A stretch of 64,000 nt of DNA from Lacinutrix neustonica (GTDB taxonomy: Bacteria > Bacteroidota > Bacteroidia > Flavobacteriales > Flavobacteriaceae), in assembly GCF_026625145.1 (NCBI RefSeq), contig NZ_CP113088.1, forward strand, positions 3,575,501 through 3,639,500, written 5' to 3'. Positions 48,636 through 58,483 of the stretch are shown here, piece after piece (position 1 is the stretch's first letter; each line of letters begins with the position of its first letter). Made by a program: the position numbers and the translations under genes. The notes under the pieces were generated by a model. The model was not told the DNA's origin and did not search any database. It saw only the letters and a program-made list of their open reading frames with translations.

Positions 48636-48756
48636 ATGTCTTATTGCGGGTGCAAATATAATTCCTTTTATTAATAATACAAGCATGTTTTTGAAAAAAT
48701 TTTTGTTTTTTTGTCTTGCTTTCACGTAGGCGTTTAATAATCAAACATTAACAGTA

Positions 48757-49278
48757 ATGAAAAATTTAATTTTATTAGGATACATGGCTTCCGGGAAGTC
48801 TTTTATTGGTAAAAAATTAGCAAAAAGAATATCTTATAATTTTATTGATTTGGACGCTTATGTTGAAAAAAAGGAGCAAAAGACTGTAAAGCAGTTGTTT
48901 GACGAAAAAGGTGAGTTGTATTTTAGAAAAGCAGAAAAAAAATACTTAGCCACGCTTTTAAGTCGCGATGAAAAGGTAGTGATCGCTTTAGGGGGAGGAA
49001 CACCTTGTTACTATGACACCATGGACGAATTAGTTAATAACCGCGCAGTAGAAACCTTGTATTTAAAAGTATCTATAAAAGAAATAATAAAAAGAGTAAC
49101 TAAGGAGACGGCTAAGCGCCCCTTAATTGCACATTTAGTCACAGAGGAAGCCCTAGTAGAGTTTGTAAGTAAACACCTCTTTGAGCGCTCTTATTTTTAT
49201 AATAAAGCGCATTATGTCATCGATGCTAACCAGCCAGCAGATATCATTTTAGAAGACATTGTTGCCAAGTTATTTTAA
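48757..49278 (+). CDS. aroK: Shikimate kinase
   Basis: The enzyme phosphorylates shikimate for aromatic amino-acid synthesis. The 173-residue protein has a Walker A variant G-Y-M-A-S-G-K-S-F-I-G, the shikimate-binding D-L-D-A-Y and F-R-K-A-E, and G-G-G-T-P-C. The lid motif is K-R-P-L-I. The length is normal. Its 3' end overlaps the convergent phosphoribosyltransferase gene by 9 bases. Confidence 0.95.
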   Translation: MKNLILLGYMASGKSFIGKKLAKRISYNFIDLDAYVEKKEQKTVKQLFDEKGELYFRKAEKKYLATLLSRDEKVVIALGGGTPCYYDTMDELVNNRAVETLYLKVSIKEIIKRVTKETAKRPLIAHLVTEEALVEFVSKHLFERSYFYNKAHYVIDANQPADIILEDIVAKLF

Positions 49279-49773
49279 AAAAGCTTCAAAGGTATGTCCT
49301 TCTAACACCACATCGACGTGCTCGTGCAAGGAGGTCGACAATGAAATGCCCTTAAAATCGGCTTTTACGGGATATTTCTTATGGTTTCTATTCACTAAAA
49401 CGGCTGTTTTAAACTGTTTCAGGGGCACATCTAAAAAGTGTTTCACACCATACACTAAGGTGGTTCCAGAATTTAATACATCATCAATTAAAACAATAGA
49501 CTTATTGGTGTATTCTTCAACGGTTAAAGAGGTTGTAATTGGTGCTCTCGGGTTTTTCTTATTTATAGAAACCTTACAAAGAATGGGTTTAATAGGTGAG
49601 ATTTTGGTCAGAATAGTTTTTAGTTTTTTAGCTAATAAGTATCCATTACTATCAATTCCAGCTAAAATCACTTCATTTTCATCACTATTACTTTCATAAA
49701 TCTGATACGCAATACGCTTAATTTTATGTTTTATTTCGTCGTGCGTAAGAATGCTGTTTTTTGGTGGAGTCAT
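49270..49773 (-). CDS. Phosphoribosyltransferase-family protein
   Basis: This 167-residue type I PRTase fold has the PRPP-binding loop S-I-V-L-I-D-D-V-L-N-S-G-T-T-L near residues 96-110 and the hood region L-A-G-I-D-S-N-G-Y. It resembles PyrR-like and hypoxanthine-type enzymes of Bacteroidota, so it could salvage a base or bind nucleotides as a regulator. The base specificity is not predictable. The S4-domain gene lies 3 bases upstream in the same direction. Confidence 0.85.
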   Translation of the reverse strand: MTPPKNSILTHDEIKHKIKRIAYQIYESNSDENEVILAGIDSNGYLLAKKLKTILTKISPIKPILCKVSINKKNPRAPITTSLTVEEYTNKSIVLIDDVLNSGTTLVYGVKHFLDVPLKQFKTAVLVNRNHKKYPVKADFKGISLSTSLHEHVDVVLEGHTFEAFLK

Positions 49774-49776
49774 AAG

Positions 49777-50151
49777 TTATATTTCATTTTCTAAATAGAT
49801 ATCATCTATATCCCTTCGGTCTTTTTTCGTTGGTCTTCCTGTACCCTTTTTTCGGTAATAATCTTTAGAATATTTTAATAATTCCTGCGCTTCAAACGCA
49901 GATTTTGGGGTGGTATCCACCCGATAGATGTCGACTAACTTGGCACCAATTCTATTGGGAGGGATATCTAAAATGGTTAAGCTGTAATTTACTTGATCTT
50001 TACGCACACTAATTTTATCTGTTGCATAGACTTCTCTGCTCGGTTTAACGACTTGATCATTAACTTTAATGTGTCCTTTTTTACAAGCAGTAGTTGCTAT
50101 ATTTCTAGTTTTAAAATATCGGGTACACCATAAGTACTTGTCTATTCGCAT
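49777..50151 (-). CDS. S4-domain RNA-binding protein (HslR-like)
   Basis: This 124-residue protein starts with the S4 motif M-R-I-D-K-Y-L-W-C-T-R-Y-F-K-T-R-N-I-A and K-G-H-I-K-V-N-D-Q-V-V-K-P-S. A basic tail ends G-T-G-R-P-T-K-K-D-R-R-D. HslR/Hsp15 relatives bind stalled 50S ribosomal subunits carrying peptidyl-tRNA. It is the first gene of a two-gene operon with the phosphoribosyltransferase. Confidence 0.9.
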   Translation of the reverse strand: MRIDKYLWCTRYFKTRNIATTACKKGHIKVNDQVVKPSREVYATDKISVRKDQVNYSLTILDIPPNRIGAKLVDIYRVDTTPKSAFEAQELLKYSKDYYRKKGTGRPTKKDRRDIDDIYLENEI

Positions 50152-50227
50152 ATAATTGTAAAATCTACGTTAATGATATTGTGCAATATTAGATTATAAG
50201 TTATCTTGCACCCAAAAATAAGCAAAA

Positions 50228-51313
50228 ATGAATTTAAGAAAGTTAATCCTTCCAATTTTATCACTATGCCTTGTAGTTTTATCTTGTAAAAAAGATGATG
50301 ATGCTCCTATTGAAGCTCCTGCATTGCGTGATAGACAAGAAGTATATGATGAGAATCTTGTAGAAATAGAAACTTATTTAGAAACTCATTTTTATAACTA
50401 TGAGGCCTTTGATTTTGCAGATCCTTATTCTCAAGCGAATGACACCTTCAGTATCGTTTTCGATACCATTTCGGGAGTTAACAGTGATAAAACACCATTG
50501 ATGGATCAAGTAGATTTCAAAACGGTTACGGAGGATGACGTAGACTATAAATTATATTTTTTAAAGGTGAGACAAGGATTGGGGAAACCTGTAAACGCCT
50601 TAGATAGAGCAGCCGTGTTATACAATGGGACTATTCCTGAAGGCGCATCTTTTGATAGTGCGGTTACCATTGGAGCCGGACAGCCGTTAAATTTGACTAC
50701 AGTAGGGTCTACTTTTGGGGTAGTTTCAGGATTTAGAGAAGGTATTGTTGAGTTTAACGCTTCTACCGGTTTTACCGAAAATGGAAATAATGAAATTACT
50801 TACGACGATCACGGCATTGGTGCTGTCTTTATACCTTCAGGATTGGGTTATTTTGCTGTACCACCATCTACTGTTATACCTCAATATTCACCATTAATTT
50901 TTACATTAAGAGTGGTCTCTAGGAGTAACACAGATTGGGACGAAGACGGAATACCTTCTCATATGGAGCATCCAGATGGTGACTATTCCGGATCTGATGA
51001 CGATACTGATGGGGATTCTTTTGTTAATTTTGTTGACAGTGATGATGATGGGGACGGTGTATTAACTGAGGATGAGGTGAAACAAAAAGAGTATGAAGAT
51101 GATGGTGCTAATGCGTTCATGACTAAAGCAGAGGCTGTAGCCTATTACGATGCTAATATTGCTAATAACGGAGAAAATGAATTATTTATAAGAACGGAAT
51201 TAAAATTAGATGGAACGTATACCCTACACACAACTGTGATACCACAAACGCTGGTTGATGGAGTATTGGTTTCTAACTATTTAAATTCTAATATCACTAC
51301 TGTTTTAGAATAA
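50228..51313 (+). CDS. FKBP-type isomerase-like lipoprotein with acidic calcium-binding-like insert
   Basis: This 361-residue protein has a lipoprotein signal ending V-L-S-C20. Residues about 120-235 fit an FKBP-like domain (A-V-L-Y-N-G-T-I-P-E-G-A-S-F-D-S, F-I-P-S-G-L-G-Y-F, Y-S-P-L-I-F-T-L-R-V). It is followed by D-x-D-x-D-G runs (D-W-D-E-D-G-I-P-S, D-T-D-G-D-S-F, D-S-D-D-D-G-D-G-V), the pattern of thrombospondin type 3 calcium loops. It is probably an outer-membrane-associated folding helper. Single gene with its own terminator. Confidence 0.85.
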   Translation: MNLRKLILPILSLCLVVLSCKKDDDAPIEAPALRDRQEVYDENLVEIETYLETHFYNYEAFDFADPYSQANDTFSIVFDTISGVNSDKTPLMDQVDFKTVTEDDVDYKLYFLKVRQGLGKPVNALDRAAVLYNGTIPEGASFDSAVTIGAGQPLNLTTVGSTFGVVSGFREGIVEFNASTGFTENGNNEITYDDHGIGAVFIPSGLGYFAVPPSTVIPQYSPLIFTLRVVSRSNTDWDEDGIPSHMEHPDGDYSGSDDDTDGDSFVNFVDSDDDGDGVLTEDEVKQKEYEDDGANAFMTKAEAVAYYDANIANNGENELFIRTELKLDGTYTLHTTVIPQTLVDGVLVSNYLNSNITTVLE

Positions 51314-51334
51314 TTGATTTAAAATTATAGTTTT

Positions 51335-51368
51335 AAAAGCCCAACTTAATCTAAGTTGGGCTTTTTAT
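51335..51368. terminator. Terminator after the FKBP lipoprotein
   Basis: AAAAGCCCAACTTA pairs with TAAGTTGGGCTTTT around ATC. It serves the plus-strand gene and probably also the convergent porin-like gene whose stop lies at 51374. Confidence 0.85.
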
Positions 51369-51373
51369 TTGCA

Positions 51374-52012
51374 CTATAGTTTTACAGAAAAACTTAATAT
51401 TAATTGTTCTGGTCGGATATCTAGTCTTCCTATAGCTATAGAATTGTTAGTGGTTACAATCTTAGCTTCGTTCTCATTAAAACTACGCTCATATCTTAAG
51501 TCAATGCCTATGTTATTTAAATTAAATCCAATCCCAAAATTAAGACCAATAGTAAAATCGTTTTCTATCGACTCAAGATTAGCTCCTACTAATTCTGAAT
51601 CTAAAATGTACTGAAACGCTGGGCCAGCAAAAACACTAAAAGGCCCCAAAACCTTAAGACCTAATAATATAGGGGCATCAATACGCTGTAAGTTTAACTC
51701 ACCCCGACTATAGTCACTTTTAGTTTTGGTGTATATTAATTCCGGCTTCAAATACAGTATGTTTCCAATTTTACCAAATAGACCAAAGTGATATCCTACA
51801 GCCCGCATAGGGTCTTCGCTAGTATTAGAAATGGAATTAAAATAATCGCCATTACCATTATAGTTTATACCTCCTTTAATACCTAGGCCACTACCATCCT
51901 GTGCCATAGTTAATGAGACTATAGAAATTATAAATAGTAATGAAAAACAGAAGTGTTTACTCACGTCACTTTTATAATCTAAGCCGCGATGAAAATGTAG
52001 TAAAATGCTCAT
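51374..52012 (-). CDS. Outer-membrane beta-barrel protein (PorT-like)
   Basis: From ATG 52012 the protein has 212 residues; a start at 52084 is also open. A signal-like stretch (C-F-S-L-L-F-I-I-S-I-V-S-L-T-M-A-Q) is followed by beta-strand pattern: G-L-G-I-K-G-G-I-N-Y-N, Y-L-K-P-E-L-I-Y-T-K, L-G-L-K-V-L-G-P-F-S-V-F-A-G-P-A-F-Q-Y and N-N-I-G-I-D-L-R-Y-E-R-S. This matches the small porin-family barrels common in Bacteroidota. Role unknown. The bases preceding 52012 contain no other gene. Confidence 0.85.
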   Translation of the reverse strand: MSILLHFHRGLDYKSDVSKHFCFSLLFIISIVSLTMAQDGSGLGIKGGINYNGNGDYFNSISNTSEDPMRAVGYHFGLFGKIGNILYLKPELIYTKTKSDYSRGELNLQRIDAPILLGLKVLGPFSVFAGPAFQYILDSELVGANLESIENDFTIGLNFGIGFNLNNIGIDLRYERSFNENEAKIVTTNNSIAIGRLDIRPEQLILSFSVKL

Positions 52013-52098
52013 AATTATTCGATTTAATGGTTTTGTACTATCAAACGAAAATAATGGGCATATATTTTTTAACTCTTGATTCAAAATATGTTATAAGC

Positions 52099-52136
52099 AA
52101 AAAAAGGATGGAAAGCATTTAGCTTTTCATCCTTTT
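52099..52136 (-). terminator. Terminator of the transketolase operon
   Basis: AAAGGATGGAAAGC pairs with GCTTTTCATCCTTT (one mismatch-like G-T) and gives a T-rich tail on the minus strand just after the stop at 52156. Confidence 0.8.
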
Positions 52137-52155
52137 AACTACATTTATAAACGTA

Positions 52156-53108
52156 CTATTTCCGTTTAATAACCCTTTCACAGGCTTTAACGATAGAGGC
52201 GCTATTTAAGCCGTACTTCTCCATTAGCTGTGCTGGAGTTCCGGATTCGCCAAAAGTGTCATTAGTAGCAACAAATTCCTGAGGAGTTGGTTGATGCTGC
52301 GACAAAACGCGGGCAACACTTTCCCCAAGACCACCTAAATGGTTGTGTTCTTCAGCAGTAACAATACATTTGGTTTTGCTTACCGAATCTATAATGGCTT
52401 TGGCATCTAAAGGTTTTATGGTATGAATATTTATTACTTCAGCAGTTATCCCTTTTTCATACAAGGCTTTTGAAGCTTCTAAAGCTTCCCGGACTAAGTG
52501 TCCCGTTGCCACAATCGTAACATCGCTGCCTTCAGTAAAATGAATGGCTTTCCCGATTTCAAATTTTTGGTTGTCAGGAGTGAAAATTGGAACCGAAGGG
52601 CGTCCAAAGCGTAAATACACCGGACCAACATGTTCTGCAATGGCTATAGTTGCTGCTTTCGTTTGATTATAATCACAAGGGTTTATAACGGTCATGCCAG
52701 GTAGCATTTTCATCAATCCAATGTCTTCAAGTATTTGGTGGGTTGCACCATCTTCTCCTAATGTTAAACCGGCGTGTGACGCGCAAATTTTTACATTCTT
52801 GTCTGAATAAGCAATACTTTGTCGTATTTGATCATAAACACGACCCGTAGAGAAGTTCGCAAAAGTACCCGTAAACGGAATCTTGCCTCCAATAGTTAAA
52901 CCTGCTGCTATTCCCATCATGTTGGCTTCAGCAATTCCAATTTGAAAAAAGCGTTCGGATTTTCTTTAATAAACTGATCCATTTTTAAAGAACCAATTAA
53001 ATCGGCACAAAGGGCAACCACGTTGGGGTTCGTTCTTCCCAATGCTGTCAAACCATCTCCAAAGCCTGAACGGGTATCTTTTTTTTCTGTATATGTGTAT
53101 GTTTTCAT
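52156..53108 (-). CDS. Transketolase, C-terminal subunit, frameshifted
   Basis: Together with the next gene it forms a split transketolase moving two-carbon units in the pentose phosphate pathway. The C-terminal half holds the pyrimidine-binding domain ([17 protein letters not shown]) and the C domain. CGG at 52956-52958 stands where CCGG restores [17 protein letters not shown], the conserved glutamate region that activates thiamine diphosphate. Repaired length is 317, normal for the subunit. It lies 20 bases after the N-terminal subunit. Confidence 0.94.
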
Positions 53109-53128
53109 CTCTTGTTTTAATTGAAGGG

Positions 53129-53974
53129 TTAATAGTCTCCTAAAGTTTCAGGATTTTGCGCCAAGCCTATTGCTAATTGTTCATCATTAGGAGCCTTACC
53201 ATGCCAGGCGTGCGTATGCATCATAAAATCGACGCCATTACCCATAACTGTATTTAATAATACACAAACGGGTTTTCCTTTACCGGTTTCAGCTTTGGCC
53301 TTAGCCATACCTTTTAAAATAGCCTCTATATTATTCCCTTCTTCAATATCGATAACAGTCCAGCCAAAAGCTTCAAATTTTAGTTTAATATCTCCCATTG
53401 GTAAAACAGTATCTGTAGAACCATCAATTTGCTGTCCGTTTAAATCTATAGTTGAGATGATATTATCAACTTTTTTTCCAGCGGCATACATGATAGCTTC
53501 CCAATTTTGACCTTCTTGTAATTCACCATCACCATGTAAACTGTAAATTAAATGCTTACAACCATTTAGTTTTTTAGCTTGAGCTGCACCAAGAGCAACA
53601 CTCATGCCTTGACCTAAAGAGCCGGAGGCTATACGAATACCTGGTAAACCTTCGTGCGTCGTTGGATGCCCTTGTAATCCGGAATTTATTAAACGAAACG
53701 TATTTAATTCTTCTACAGGGAAATAACCAACTCTAGCCAAAACACTATAATATACAGGTGAGATATGACCGTTTGAAAGAAAAAATAGATCTTCTCCAAT
53801 ACCATCCATATCAAAGCCCTCTTTTCTATCCATAATCTCATTGTACAGGGTTACAAAGAATTCTGCACAGCCTAAAGAACCACCAGGATGCCCCGAATTT
53901 ACTTTGTGTACCATTCGTAAAATATCTCTACGAACTTGTGTTGTAATATTTTCTAGTTGTTGTGTGTTTGCCAT
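53129..53974 (-). CDS. Transketolase, N-terminal subunit
   Basis: This 281-residue protein carries the diphosphate-binding domain. H-K-V-N-S-G-H-P-G-G-S-L-G-C-A-E and G-S-L-G-Q-G-M-S-V-A-L-G-A-A are substrate and cofactor loops. The ThDP motif G-D-G-E-L-Q-E-G-Q-N-W-E ... N is present. It is the first gene of the two-gene transketolase operon, with the split form usual in Bacteroidota and Archaea. CCGG sites in it are intact. Confidence 0.94.
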   Translation of the reverse strand: MANTQQLENITTQVRRDILRMVHKVNSGHPGGSLGCAEFFVTLYNEIMDRKEGFDMDGIGEDLFFLSNGHISPVYYSVLARVGYFPVEELNTFRLINSGLQGHPTTHEGLPGIRIASGSLGQGMSVALGAAQAKKLNGCKHLIYSLHGDGELQEGQNWEAIMYAAGKKVDNIISTIDLNGQQIDGSTDTVLPMGDIKLKFEAFGWTVIDIEEGNNIEAILKGMAKAKAETGKGKPVCVLLNTVMGNGVDFMMHTHAWHGKAPNDEQLAIGLAQNPETLGDY

Positions 53975-54165
53975 TGTATTTAGCTTGATTTATATCGCAT
54001 CAAAAGTAACTTTTTGAGGTGCATCTGCAAAACGCATAGGGCTTCACTTATTAACGAATTACCATGATTTACTAACAATATTTAGAATCCTTTCAATTTT
54101 ATTAAATGTTTAAGAACCATTGTGATTTTGTTATTTATCTTTACGCACTGAATTTATAAGTAAGA

Positions 54166-55298
54166 ATGACATTCGACATAAAAGCTAAAGACACCCAAAG
54201 TAACGCTAGAGCAGGAGTATTAACTACAGATCATGGTGTTATTGAAACACCAATTTTCATGCCTGTTGGAACCGTTGGAACGGTAAAAGGGGTACACCAA
54301 CGAGAGTTAAAAGAAGAAATAAACCCGAGATATTATATTAGGAAACACCTACCACCTCTACTTAAGACCACAAATAGATGTATTGGAAAAAGCGGGTGGA
54401 TTACATAAGTTCATGAATTGGGATCGTAATATTTTAACCGATTCTGGAGGCTACCAAGTTTATTCTTTGTCTTCAAGACGAAAAATTAAAGAAGAAGGGG
54501 TGAAATTCAAATCGCACATTGATGGGAGTTATCACGTGTTTACACCGGAAAATGTCATGGAAATTCAGCGCAGTATTGGCGCAGATATCATTATGGCTTT
54601 CGACGAATGTACACCATACCCCTGCGATTACAACTATGCGAGACGTTCTATGCATATGACGCACCGTTGGTTAGAGCGATGTTTGACCCATCTAGACAAG
54701 ACACCGTTTATGTACGATTATGAACAAACATTTTTTCCTATTGTTCAAGGTAGCACATATAAAGATTTACGTAAACAATCTGCGGAGTATATTGCCAATG
54801 CAGGAGCACAGGGTAATGCCATAGGAGGACTTTCCGTTGGAGAACCCGCTGAAGAAATGTATGCCATGACAGAAGTGGTTACAGATATTTTACCAGGAAG
54901 ATAAGCCGCGATATTTAATGGGCGTTGGAACACCCATAAATATTTTAGAAAACATTGCATTAGGTGTCGATATGTTCGATTGTGTTATGCCTACACGTAA
55001 TGCACGTAATGGCATGTTATTTACTGCATACGGTAGCATAAATATTAAAAACCTGAAATGGCGTGACGATTTTTCGCCTATAGACGAGATGGCTATGACT
55101 TGGGTGGATACAGAATATTCAAAAGCGTATTTGCGTCACCTGTTTTCTGTCAATGAACTACTCGGCAAACAAATTGCAACCATACATAATTTAGGGTTTT
55201 ATTTATGGTTGGTTCGTGAAGCTAGAAAGCACATTATAGCAGGAGATTTTAGAACGTGGAAAGATAAAATGGTTAAACAAATGGATAACAGATTATAA
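54166..55298 (+). CDS. tgt: tRNA-guanine transglycosylase (queuine synthesis), frameshifted twice
   Basis: The enzyme exchanges guanine 34 for preQ1 in GUN-anticodon tRNAs. The catalytic D-S-G-G-Y-Q-V and the nucleophile loop F-D-C-V-M-P-T-R-N-A-R-N-G are present. CCGAG at 54325-54329 and CCAGG at 54893-54897 break the frame; CCGG gives I-N-P-D-I-I-L-G-N-T-Y-H-L and I-L-P-E-D-K-P-R-Y-L-M-G. Repaired length is 376. The C-x-C-x-x-C zinc motif normal in bacterial TGT is not seen; the region reads M-T-W-V-D-T-E-Y-S-K-A-Y-L-R-H. lptF/G follows after 3 bases. Confidence 0.95.
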
Positions 55299-55301
55299 CT
55301 A

Positions 55302-56375
55302 GTGAAAATTCTCGATTGGTATATATTAAAGCGCTATCTCCTCACTTTTTTGATGATGATTTTACTGTTTATTCCTATTGGGATAACAGTACATCTCGCT
55401 GAAAAAATTGGAAAAATTCTAGAGAAAGAAGTTCCGTTTAATGAAGTGATGCTCTATCTTTTAGATTTTACGATCTATTTTGCGCACTTATTATTTCCTC
55501 TATTTTTGTTTCTATCGGTCATATGGTTTACTTCTAAATTAGCTAACAATACAGAGATTGTTGCTTTTTTAAGTTCAGGAGTATCCTTTTCAAGATTTTT
55601 AAGACCCTATATTATAGGAGCTGTAATTGTTGGTATCGTTTCTATTGTTTTAGGCTTATACTTAGCACCAAAGGCGAGTGAAGGTTTTAATGATTTTCAG
55701 TATAAATATTTAAAGGGAAGGAAGAATACCGGTAATCAAAAGTTGCTTAAACAAATTAATGATAACGATATTATTTATGTAAGTAGCTTTGATGTTAAAC
55801 GAAGCCAAGGGTTTAACTTTACTTTAGAGCACTTTGAAGACGATAAAATGTCTTATAAAATAAGTGCTAGTAGTATAAGCTATATTGAAGAAGATTCTGT
55901 GTATAGCCTACGTAATTATGAAAAAAGATACATTACAGATACTCATGATGTTATCATTAACGAGCGTAAGAAAGATACACTATTTGCATTCGACTTGGAA
56001 GATTTAGTGCCTGATGAATATATTGCAGAGACCTTACCTTATTTGGAATTAAGAAACTTTATAAAGAAAGAAGAAAAAAGGGGGTCTTCTAATATAGGGC
56101 GCTACAAATTAGAATTGTATCGTAAATGGAGTTTGCCTGTTTCCGTGTTCATTTTGACCATTATCGCGGTTGCTGTTTCTTCCATTAAAAGACGTGGTGG
56201 GATGGGGGTAAATCTTGCTTTTGGGATATGTACGGCCATGATTTTCGTGTTTTTTGATAAGATTTTTGGTACGTTGGCATCACAGTCTGATTTTTCACCT
56301 TTAATCGCTGTTTGGTTTCCTAATTTTATATTTGGTATTTTAGCTATCATTCTTTTATATCATGCTAAACGATAA
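55302..56375 (+). CDS. LptF/LptG family permease of lipopolysaccharide export
   Basis: This 357-residue inner-membrane protein has helices near residues 10-30, 55-75, 98-120 and three at the C-terminus (about 270-345), with a periplasmic beta-jellyroll between. The opening L-D-W-Y-I-L-K-R-Y-L-L-T-F and the L-Y-R-K-W-S-L-P-V-S-V-F repeat are the YjgP/YjgQ signature. With LptB it forms the ABC complex moving LPS out of the inner membrane. Only one such permease gene is here, so its partner is elsewhere. The start is GTG at 55302 and its 3' end overlaps the EamA start by 14 bases. Confidence 0.93.
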   Translation: MKILDWYILKRYLLTFLMMILLFIPIGITVHLAEKIGKILEKEVPFNEVMLYLLDFTIYFAHLLFPLFLFLSVIWFTSKLANNTEIVAFLSSGVSFSRFLRPYIIGAVIVGIVSIVLGLYLAPKASEGFNDFQYKYLKGRKNTGNQKLLKQINDNDIIYVSSFDVKRSQGFNFTLEHFEDDKMSYKISASSISYIEEDSVYSLRNYEKRYITDTHDVIINERKKDTLFAFDLEDLVPDEYIAETLPYLELRNFIKKEEKRGSSNIGRYKLELYRKWSLPVSVFILTIIAVAVSSIKRRGGMGVNLAFGICTAMIFVFFDKIFGTLASQSDFSPLIAVWFPNFIFGILAIILLYHAKR

Positions 56376-57274
56376 ACTTAAAAACTATTTTCACTTACAT
56401 ATTTTAGTTTTTATTGCGGGTTTCACCGCTATATTGGGGAAGCTTATTAGTATCGATGCCGTAGCCCTGGTCTCGGTACCGAATGCTAATCGCTTCATTT
56501 TTAATGTTTATCTACATTAAAATAGCCAAGATAAATATTTCAGTTGATCGGAAATCCCTGAGTAGGTTTGCAGCTGCCGGTGTCATAATTGCTTTGCATT
56601 GGATCACGTTCTTTGGGTCTATAGATGTGTCTAACGTTTCCATTGCTTTAGCAATGTTTTCCACCGGTGCGTTTTTTGCCTCTTTAATAGAGCCCATTAT
56701 TTATAAGCGGAAGATCATTTGGTACGAAATTATTTTCGGCGTTATCGTTATTGCTGGGATTTATATTATTCTTCAAAGTGAAATGAAATACATTTACGGC
56801 ATTCTTTTAGGAATTTCATCTGCGTTTTTTTCTTCACTATTCGCAGTGCTTAATGGAAAATTTCTAGAAAAACATTCAGCAACCAAGATTTCTTTTTACG
56901 AATTTTTAAGTGGCGTCATTTTCATTTCACTCTTCATTGCGCTTTTTGGAAATGGTTTTTCTGAAAATTTTTTCAATCTAAGTGGTAGTGACTTTGGTTA
57001 CCTTTTTATTTTAGCGTCTGTCTGTACCACCTACGCCTTTATTGCTTCTATATATGTGATGCGGCATATAAGCCCGTATACGGTGGTGTTAACGTATAAT
57101 CTAGAGCCAATCTATGGTATCATATTGGCGCTTATAATTTTTCCGGAATCAGAAAAAATGGCTCCGAATTTTTACTATGGGGCTTTTATAATTTTAGGCA
57201 CAGTCCTTTTAAATGGGGTTTTAAAAAACCGAAAAGCGTTCAAACTAAAACGTTTAAAAAAGACAACACCATAG
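56362..57274 (+). CDS. EamA-family (DMT) transporter, frameshifted
   Basis: Using the ATG at 56362 (M-L-N-D-K-L-K-N-Y) and restoring CCGG at 56472-56476 (CTCGG) gives a 303-residue protein with ten membrane helices in two EamA halves. The junction reads A-V-A-L-V-R-Y-R-M-L-I-A-S-F, near the usual W-Y-R-M of the family. It is an inner-membrane drug/metabolite exporter of unknown substrate. It overlaps the lptF/G-like gene by 14 bases, so both are co-translated. Confidence 0.88.
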
Positions 57275-57322
57275 AATTTTGGATTTAGTGTTAAATGGCA
57301 AAATCAAAACCAAAAAAAAGTG

Positions 57323-57330
57323 TAATTTTG
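57323..57330 (+). promoter_or_regulatory. accA promoter -7 element
   Basis: TAATTTTG fits TAnnTTTG, 33 bases before ATG 57363. Confidence 0.5.
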
Positions 57331-57362
57331 TACGCTAACTAAATATTATAAAAACATTCCCT

Positions 57363-58316
57363 ATGGAATATTTAGAATTTGAATTACCTATTAAAGAACT
57401 GGAAGATCAGCTAGACAAGTGTCAGGTTATTGGAGAAGAAAGTGATGTCGATGTCACTGAAACTTGTAAGCAAATCGAAAAAAAATTAATTGCTACTAAA
57501 AAGGAAATTTATAAAAATTTGACGCCGTGGCAACGGGTACAATTGTCACGTCACCCCAATAGACCTTACACTTTAGATTACATCAAATCCATATGTGGAG
57601 ATTCGTTTTTAGAGTTACATGGTGATCGCAATTTTAAAGATGACAAAGCTATGATTGGCGGTTTGGGGAAAATTGGTGATCAAAGTTTTATGATTATTGG
57701 CCAGCAAAAAGGGTACAATACCAAAACCGGACAATATAGAAATTTTGGGATGGCCAATCCTGAAGGCTATCGCAAAGCGTTACGTTTAATGAAGTCAGCA
57801 GAAAAATTTGGAATTCCTGTGATTACCTTATTAGATACTCCAGGAGCGTATCCTGGTTTGGAAGCAGAAGAACGCGGACAAGGGGAAGCCATCGCTAGAA
57901 ATATTTTAGAGATGACGCGCTTAAAAGTACCTATAATAACCGTGGTCATTGGAGAGGGTGCCTCAGGAGGTGCTTTGGGTATTGGAGTAGGAGATAAAGT
58001 GCTAATGCTTGAAAACACTTGGTATTCGGTAATTTCACCTGAATCATGCTCGTCTATTTTATGGCGCAGTTGGGAGTTTAAAGAACAAGCTGCAGAAGCT
58101 TTAAAACTAACAGCCAGCGATATGAAAAGAATGAAATTAGTAGATGAAATTGTAAAAGAACCATTAGGTGGCGCACATACCGATCGTGAAAAAACATTTT
58201 CAATAGTTCGAGAAGCGATATTGAAATCTTTTGATGAGTTTAAAAACTTATCACCAAAAGAATTAGTCGATATGCGAATGGATAAATATTCTCAAATGGG
58301 AGTTTTTAAAGGTTAG
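57363..58316 (+). CDS. accA: Acetyl-CoA carboxylase carboxyltransferase subunit alpha
   Basis: The subunit joins AccD to carboxylate acetyl-CoA to malonyl-CoA, the first step of fatty-acid synthesis. The 317-residue protein has an N-terminal coiled-coil (about 1-55) and the crotonase fold with H-R-x-F, G-G-L-G, G-Y-N-T-K and [15 protein letters not shown], the oxyanion hole. The length is normal. Monocistronic, with its own promoter and terminator. An intact CCGG is present at 57736. Confidence 0.96.
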   Translation: MEYLEFELPIKELEDQLDKCQVIGEESDVDVTETCKQIEKKLIATKKEIYKNLTPWQRVQLSRHPNRPYTLDYIKSICGDSFLELHGDRNFKDDKAMIGGLGKIGDQSFMIIGQQKGYNTKTGQYRNFGMANPEGYRKALRLMKSAEKFGIPVITLLDTPGAYPGLEAEERGQGEAIARNILEMTRLKVPIITVVIGEGASGGALGIGVGDKVLMLENTWYSVISPESCSSILWRSWEFKEQAAEALKLTASDMKRMKLVDEIVKEPLGGAHTDREKTFSIVREAILKSFDEFKNLSPKELVDMRMDKYSQMGVFKG

Positions 58317-58339
58317 CAGCGATTAAGAAGCATGTCCTT

Positions 58340-58370
58340 AAAACTGAAAGTATCGCTTTCAGTTTTTTTT
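58340..58370 (+). terminator. Terminator of accA
   Basis: AAACTGAAAG pairs with CTTTCAGTTT around TATCG, followed by T8. Confidence 0.85.
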
Positions 58371-58483
58371 ATGCTTATTAACAATAAAATGAAGTTATTA
58401 ACAGTTAAATTGTTGATGAAGTGTTAAGATTGAGTATCTTTATTCAGCGCTTTTTTTCCACAAATTTTTTACTTTCGTCATAG

